This document shows, one piece after another, positions 39,656 to 44,340 of a DNA stretch of 44,340 nucleotides. Where the stretch lies: positions 1-44,340 of the forward strand of contig NZ_QFOB01000021.1 of assembly GCF_003248515.1 (NCBI RefSeq). Reading direction: 5' to 3'. Position numbers and translations under genes: made by a program. Within the stretch, counting starts at the first letter, position 1. Each line of letters begins with the position of its first letter. The notes below the pieces were generated by a model that did no database searches, was not told the origin of the DNA, and was given only the letters and a program-made list of their open reading frames with translations. The DNA comes from Sphingomonas sp. GTDB lineage: Bacteria > Pseudomonadota > Alphaproteobacteria > Sphingomonadales > Sphingomonadaceae.

Positions 39656-41155
39656 ATGAACAGCACTGCTCTTTCGCGGTACCGGGCTGAATGGTTCCGT
39701 GGCGCTGGCGAAGCCCGACGCGAAATCCTCGCTGGCATGGTCGGCACCTTTGCCCTCATTCCAGAGGTCATCGCCTTCTCTTTCGTCGCGGGCATCGATC
39801 CTGAGGTCGGCCTCTTCGCCTCGTTCGTGATCGGAATCGTCATCGCGATCGCGGGTGGACGGCCCGCCATGATCTCCGGCGCGGCCGGATCGGTCGCGCT
39901 GGTCGCGGCAGCGCTCGTCCATTCTCACGGCCTGCAATATCTCCTCGCCGCGACGCTCATGGCCGGCCTGTTCCAGATCGCCTTTGGCCTGATGAAGCTC
40001 GACGTGTTGATGCGTTTCGTGTCGCGATCCGTCAGGACGGGCTTCGTCAACGCGCTCGCCATCCTGATCTTCTCGGCTCAGGTGCCGCAGATGCTGGACG
40101 TCAGCTGGCATACCTACGCGATGATCGCGCTTGGCCTCATCATCATCTATCTGGCGCCCCGCATCACGACGGCGATCCCGTCCCCGCTGATCTGCATCGT
40201 CATCCTGACCGGAATCAGCATCGCCTTTCCGATGCCGATCCACACCGTCGCAGACCTTGGCCGCCTGCCTTCCGCCCTGCCATCGCTGACAGTCCCGGCG
40301 GTGCCGCTGGATTGGGAAACGATCCGCATCGTCGCTCCGTTTGCGCTGGCCATGGCGGCCGTCGGTCTGCTGGAGTCGATGATGACGGCCAGCGTCGTGG
40401 ACGACCTTACCGAAACCACGAGTGCCAAGGCGCGGGAATGTGCGGGCCTCGGCCTCGCCAATATCGCCGCCGGACTGTTCGGCGGCATCGCCGGCTGCGG
40501 CATGATCGGCCAGACGGTGGGGAATGTCCGCTATGGGGGGCGAGGGCGTCTCTCAACCCTCGTAGCGGGGGTCTTCCTGCTGCTCGTGATGGTGCCGCTC
40601 CGCCCATGGGTCGCGCAGGTGCCGGTGGCGGCACTGGTCGCGATCATGATCATGGTGTCGGCCAGCACGTTCTCGTGGGGGTCGATCCGTGATCTCGCTC
40701 GCCATCCCAAGGTTTCGGGCCTGGTCATGATCGCCACGGTGATCGTCACGGTCGCGACCCATGATCTCGCCGCCGGGGTCGCGGTGGGCGTGCTTCTCAG
40801 CGGCGTGTTCTTCGCCGCCAAGGTGACACGCCTGATGGACGTTCAGGTTACCTATGACGAAGCGACAGATACGCGGATATACCGGGTGACCGGTCAGATC
40901 TTCTTCGCCAGCGCGGACATCTTCGCAGATCGCTTCGACCTGCGTGACACGGCCGCCAAAGTCCGCATTGACTTGACCGCTGCCCATCTGTGGGACGTCA
41001 CGGCGGTCGGCGCGCTGGAGGAGATCGTCACCAGGATGCGGCACCATGGCATAATCGTCCAGGTGATCGGTCTCAACGAGGCAAGCGCCGTACTGGTCGA
41101 CCGACTGGCGCCAGATTTGGGATCGGCGCTGTCAGATCTCCGGGGCGGGCGCTAG
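39656..41155 (+). CDS. SulP-family anion transporter with STAS domain; C-terminus altered by an IS
   Basis: A 499-residue inner-membrane transporter. About 11-12 membrane segments (20-385) carry SulP motifs: GTFALIPEVIAFSFVAGIDP, GRPAMISGAAGSVALVAAAL and LANIAAGLFGGIAGCGMIGQ. The STAS domain covers about 400-490 (YRVTGQIFFASADIFADRFD, HLWDVTAVGALEEIVTRM). Substrates in this family include sulfate, bicarbonate and other anions. The left end of IS copy 4 begins at about 41,125, so the last ten residues (SALSDLRGGR) come from the IS and the native tail is lost. The STAS core appears complete, so activity may survive. Confidence 0.87.
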   Translation: MNSTALSRYRAEWFRGAGEARREILAGMVGTFALIPEVIAFSFVAGIDPEVGLFASFVIGIVIAIAGGRPAMISGAAGSVALVAAALVHSHGLQYLLAATLMAGLFQIAFGLMKLDVLMRFVSRSVRTGFVNALAILIFSAQVPQMLDVSWHTYAMIALGLIIIYLAPRITTAIPSPLICIVILTGISIAFPMPIHTVADLGRLPSALPSLTVPAVPLDWETIRIVAPFALAMAAVGLLESMMTASVVDDLTETTSAKARECAGLGLANIAAGLFGGIAGCGMIGQTVGNVRYGGRGRLSTLVAGVFLLLVMVPLRPWVAQVPVAALVAIMIMVSASTFSWGSIRDLARHPKVSGLVMIATVIVTVATHDLAAGVAVGVLLSGVFFAAKVTRLMDVQVTYDEATDTRIYRVTGQIFFASADIFADRFDLRDTAAKVRIDLTAAHLWDVTAVGALEEIVTRMRHHGIIVQVIGLNEASAVLVDRLAPDLGSALSDLRGGR

Positions 41156-41551
41156 CAGTCGGCGATGAGCCGCAAATCGGGGGCGAAGCCGTCTTCCCCA
41201 TTCTGCCGCTTGAACTCGTCGCCTGAGATCATCCGGCTGGTTCGGCCATGAAGAGAAGCGGGCGAGCCGCATCCACGCCAACGATCGGGCCAAAAACAGC
41301 AATCTGCCCATCCGGCGACGCGAGCGCGCGATGCCATGTTCAGACGGATGGCATCATTACAGAAGTTCGCATCCGTTCGCGCCAACGTCTACAACCACTT
41401 CACTCCCGAGCGCCCCCTCATCGATAGCCAAACCTACAAGCTACACCGCTCAACCGCGCTGGCCGAGCGGCAGACCCTCATCGGCCAGGGTCCAGCGTCA
41501 AAGCCCGATCTCCAGCATGGAGAGACGCGTTCGCGCCAGACTGACAGCACC
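41125..41551 (+). mobile_element. IS6-family insertion sequence remnant, copy 4, internally deleted
   Basis: Left end GGCGCTGTCAG and right end CTGACAGCACC are the best-matched inverted repeats of the set. Only about 427 bases remain. The transposase N-terminus (MSRKSGAKPSSPF) is followed by a deletion, then NSNLPIRRRERAM. The segment FRRMASLQKFASVRANVYNHF to the end is readable from 41336 in another frame. It is a dead copy. Confidence 0.8.
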
Positions 41552-41681
41552 ATCAAAATCGAAAGCTGGTGGACAGGTCGAACAAAAAAAGGTCTTCTGC
41601 TGGTTATTAACCCACCAGTGCCTAAGCGAGAGTGACGTCGATCACCGCCCGAAGAGGCGGGATTGCTAGGAGAAATTCGGT

Positions 41682-42650
41682 ATGGACACGTTCAGCACGA
41701 TCGGACTGCCAGGGCGTGGCAGCGGGCGAACCGATGCCTGGAACTCGCTTTGGGCGACCCAGATGAGCCGATGTGGATTTATGCCGGTCGACAAGGGGCA
41801 TTTCGATGCCGAGTTGCGAATCGGCGTGATGGGGCCGCTGAAGCTCGCGCACCTTTCCGTCGATCATTGCAGCGTCGAACGATCGCAGAGCGATATCATC
41901 AAGAGCGGCTCGAGAGCCTATAACTTTCTGCTGCAGGCTTACGGCACTTCAACTTTCTTCCATTGCGGCCATCAGTCTCGGCTGGGCGAAGGAGATTTTG
42001 TCCTCTGCAACACAGCCATGCCCCACTATTGGGAAGCGGATGGGCCATCCACCACCATCATGGTCCGCGTTGAGCCGGAAGTGCTACGCGAATATTTGCC
42101 GACGCCAGAACAGTTCTGCGGGCTACATCTCGGCCGAGCCATTGGATTCGCGGATACCGCAGGCGCTATGGTCAGGTCACTCACCGGACAAGTGCAGTCC
42201 GGAGGCTCGACCGCGCAAGAGAGCCAAGTTGCAGGTTATCTGCTCGAAACCATTTCGCTATCCTATATGATGGCTCATGCAGACGGATCAAAAGGTTCTG
42301 CAGTGGTCTGGCAGCGGCACCGCGACATCGTCCAGCATATTGAAGCCCACCTCCGCGATCCGGATCTCAGTCCCGGCTCGATCGCTTCGGGCCTCCGGCT
42401 GACGCCACGCTACCTGCGGACGATCTTCTCCGCTTCGGGCGAACGGATCTCCGCCTATGTGCTCCGGCGCCGACTGGAAGAATGCGCCCGGCAAATGCGC
42501 AATCCCGCCTGGAACGGACATACGCTTACCGAGATCGCCTTTTCATGGGGCTTCAACAGCGCCGCTCACTTCACGCGGAGCTTCCACGATCACTATGGCG
42601 TCGCTCCCCGAGCTTATCGGCGGTTGCAGGAAGTAAGCGGCGACGTTTGA
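41682..42650 (+). CDS. AraC-family regulator with AraC-binding-like N-terminal domain
   Basis: A 322-residue regulator. The N-terminal cupin-like sensing domain covers about 40-200 (GDFVLCNTAMPHYWEA). The C-terminal double HTH covers about 215-315, with LSPGSIASGLRLTPRYLRTI and the second helix pair LTEIAFSWGFNSAAHFTRSF and YGVAPRAYRR. It lies directly upstream of, and on the same strand as, an amidohydrolase/SDR pair. It probably controls that pair in response to an aromatic or related carbon compound; this is inferred from position. Confidence 0.87.
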   Translation: MDTFSTIGLPGRGSGRTDAWNSLWATQMSRCGFMPVDKGHFDAELRIGVMGPLKLAHLSVDHCSVERSQSDIIKSGSRAYNFLLQAYGTSTFFHCGHQSRLGEGDFVLCNTAMPHYWEADGPSTTIMVRVEPEVLREYLPTPEQFCGLHLGRAIGFADTAGAMVRSLTGQVQSGGSTAQESQVAGYLLETISLSYMMAHADGSKGSAVVWQRHRDIVQHIEAHLRDPDLSPGSIASGLRLTPRYLRTIFSASGERISAYVLRRRLEECARQMRNPAWNGHTLTEIAFSWGFNSAAHFTRSFHDHYGVAPRAYRRLQEVSGDV

Positions 42651-42753
42651 GGCAAGGACTTCCGCCGCTTTAAGCAATTGCCGTCCAAGAATACCACGCA
42701 CCATCGAACTGCGCGCTCGCGCCAGCCGCACCCCCGCCGCGCTGGAGTATTCC

Positions 42754-43680
42754 ATGGCCCTGCCGTTGTTCGACACCCACGCCCACCTGATCGCTGACGA
42801 CTGGACGCGTTACCCCGCGCGCCCGCTCGCCCCCAATCTGCCGACGCCGACGCCGCCGGACTATAGCGTCACCGGCGACGCGCTGATCGCCATGATGGAC
42901 GAGCAGGACGTCAAGAGCGCCTGCCTCGTTCAGCGAGGCCACGTCTATGGCTTTGACAACAGTTACATCATCGATTCAGCCCGACGCTATCCCGGACGGC
43001 TGCACCCGGTGGTCATCCTCGATCCACAGGATCCCGCAACTCCGCAAATCTATCGCGACATGGTGCGCGACGATGGAGTGCGCGGTTTCCGCATGGCGCA
43101 ATCGCGGCCGCATCTGCTGGATACCGCCTGGATCAGTTCGCCGGCGGCGATGGACGTCTGGAAGGCTTGCGCCGATCTGGGCACGCCCGTGACGTTGATC
43201 GTCTTCATGAACCACCTGTCTTTCACCTTGCCGCTTATCAAGATCATAGCGGGGATGTTCCCTGATCTGCCGATCCTGCTGGATCATGGTGCGATGCCTT
43301 TCGGCATGACCCAATTTGAGGTCGGTATCGCCAAGGCGGAGGGCCGGCCCATCGTGATGCCGCGGCCTCCGCATTTCGGCATCGACGGGACGATCGGCAT
43401 CTTCGAAGACGTGCGGAACGTTCACTTCAAGATCACCGAAATCAACATGGAAAGGCTTGCGGCCGAGAACATCCGCAGCGCGCATATCGTCCGCCGCCTT
43501 GTCGACGGTTTCGGCCCGGACCGCGTGATGTGGGGCTCCGATATCGGCCAGAGCATGCTGTGGAGCTACGCCGAGAAGACGGCGATGGCGCGTGCGGCTA
43601 CCGATTTCCTGACCGAGACGGAAGCGCACAATCTGCTCCACGACAACGCCGCGCGGGTTTACGGAGCGACGGGCGCATGA
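42754..43680 (+). CDS. amidohydrolase-2 family TIM-barrel hydrolase
   Basis: A 308-residue cytoplasmic metal hydrolase or decarboxylase of the Amidohydrolase_2 group. It has FDTHAHLIADDW (HxH at 9-11), RGFRMAQSRP, LLDHGAMP and the late Asp in DRVMWGSDIGQS. Relatives include lactonases such as 2-pyrone-4,6-dicarboxylate hydrolase and aromatic decarboxylases. Its stop overlaps the SDR start (ATGA), so they form an operon. The reaction cannot be specified from sequence alone. Confidence 0.85.
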   Translation: MALPLFDTHAHLIADDWTRYPARPLAPNLPTPTPPDYSVTGDALIAMMDEQDVKSACLVQRGHVYGFDNSYIIDSARRYPGRLHPVVILDPQDPATPQIYRDMVRDDGVRGFRMAQSRPHLLDTAWISSPAAMDVWKACADLGTPVTLIVFMNHLSFTLPLIKIIAGMFPDLPILLDHGAMPFGMTQFEVGIAKAEGRPIVMPRPPHFGIDGTIGIFEDVRNVHFKITEINMERLAAENIRSAHIVRRLVDGFGPDRVMWGSDIGQSMLWSYAEKTAMARAATDFLTETEAHNLLHDNAARVYGATGA

Positions 43681-44261
43681 GTGCGGCAGGCATGGATCCG
43701 CTCTTCTCGGTGGCGGGAAAGGTGGCGCTCGTCACAGGCGGGACGAGCGGGATCGGGACGATGATCGCGCGCGGCTTCGTGCGGCGCGGGATGCGGACCT
43801 ACATCACCTCGCGCAACGCCGGGCAGGCCGCCGCCATGGCCGCCGAGCTGGCCGCCGAGGGCACATGCATCGGCCTCGCCGCCGATTTCTCCCGCGAGGA
43901 CGCGCCCGCCCTCCTTGCAGCGCAACTCGGCGAACGGGAGGAGCGCCTCGACGTCCTCGTCAACAATGCCGGCGCCAACGAGGTCGCGCAGATCGAGACC
44001 GCCACCGCCGACGGGTGGGACATGGTGATGGACGTGAACCTGCGTGCGGCCTTCTTCCTGTCGCAGCAGATGCTGCCGCTGCTGCGCGCAGCAGCGACTG
44101 CGGAAGACCCGGCGCGGATCATCAACCTGGGCTCGATCGGCGGCCTGCACATTCCCAATTGGGAAGCCTATGCCTATGGCGCGTCGAAAGCGGCTCTGCA
44201 CCACCTGACCCGCGCGCTTTGCAAGCGCCTCGGCCGCGATCAGCCCACATTTCCCAAGTAA
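43677..44261 (+). pseudogene. short-chain dehydrogenase/reductase, C-terminus lost
   Basis: An SDR beginning MSAAGMDPLFSVAGKVALVT. Cofactor motif TGGTSGIG at about 20-27, NNAGAN, catalytic Ser in INLGSIGG and YAYGASKAALHH (YxxxK) are all present. Family members usually continue for about 60-70 residues after this helix, with a VNAIAPG-type segment. Here the frame ends QPTFPK at residue 194. The switch after LGRD suggests that foreign DNA starts at about 44,237. The protein lacks the substrate-binding C-terminus and is probably inactive. The last 79 bases of the window hold no identifiable feature. Confidence 0.78.
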
Positions 44262-44340
44262 GGCGCTGATTTCGCTGTCCTGACCATTATATTTCCTATA
44301 TAAAACATGGTGTTGAAGGCTGCGAGGGGCGCGTTTCATG

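Noticed and set aside
1..44340. CRISPR array, rRNA or complete tRNA genes
   Set aside because: No regularly spaced repeats of suitable length and no conserved RNA-gene sequence were seen on either strand.

Overview
The window is GC-rich and has the gene style of a sphingomonad alphaproteobacterium. Supporting signs are a PEPxxWA-CTERM exported protein, two TonB-dependent receptors, a MucR-type regulator, a SigF/NrsF pair, and an integrative-element core of the ICEMlSym(R7A) type. No rRNA, complete tRNA or CRISPR array was seen.

Positions 1 to about 15,340 are part of an integrative and conjugative element (ICE) or a relic of one. Going leftwards on the minus strand, the transfer-control core is a DUF6499/DUF2285 activator split by a one-base frameshift (fseA-like), an excisionase-like HTH protein (rdfS-like), an S26 peptidase (traF-like) and a lytic transglycosylase that is cut short. 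A maintenance block follows to the right: DUF736, two small proteins, a MucR-like regulator, a DUF2493/SLOG protein, a DUF7146/Toprim protein, a 709-residue ParB-family protein, DUF2958 and DUF932. The cargo is a TIR-like protein and a GNAT. The element ends with an HTH protein and a P4-type tyrosine integrase. A TonB-dependent receptor gene loses its 3' part at the integrase end, so the element boundary lies there. Several ICE genes carry hairpins that overlap their ribosome-binding sites. Two intergenic regions carry structured elements of the same architecture.

Positions about 17,040 to 41,550 are a mosaic punctuated by four decayed, directly oriented IS6-family copies. Between copies 1 and 2 lie a winged-helix/TPR regulator and a PEP-CTERM protein. 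Between copies 2 and 3 lies a catabolic block: a LysR regulator, two paralogous exported YtcJ-type amidohydrolases, a tightly overlapping gabT-gabD-permease operon, a GNAT and a TonB-dependent receptor. The inferred route is outer-membrane uptake of an N-substituted amino compound, periplasmic hydrolysis, import of an omega-amino acid, transamination, and oxidation to a dicarboxylate such as succinate. Between copies 3 and 4 lies a bufferin (copper-binding modified peptide) regulon. It contains bufA2-bufB-bufC, sigF-nrsF, and divergent bufA1-doxX. All three transcription units carry the same promoter pattern, GTAACC-N16-CGTA, matching the known SigF type. A SulP transporter lies next to it.

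Positions 41,682 to 44,261 hold an AraC regulator, an amidohydrolase-2 enzyme and an overlapping short-chain dehydrogenase. The dehydrogenase loses its C-terminus near the right edge, so another rearrangement probably begins there.
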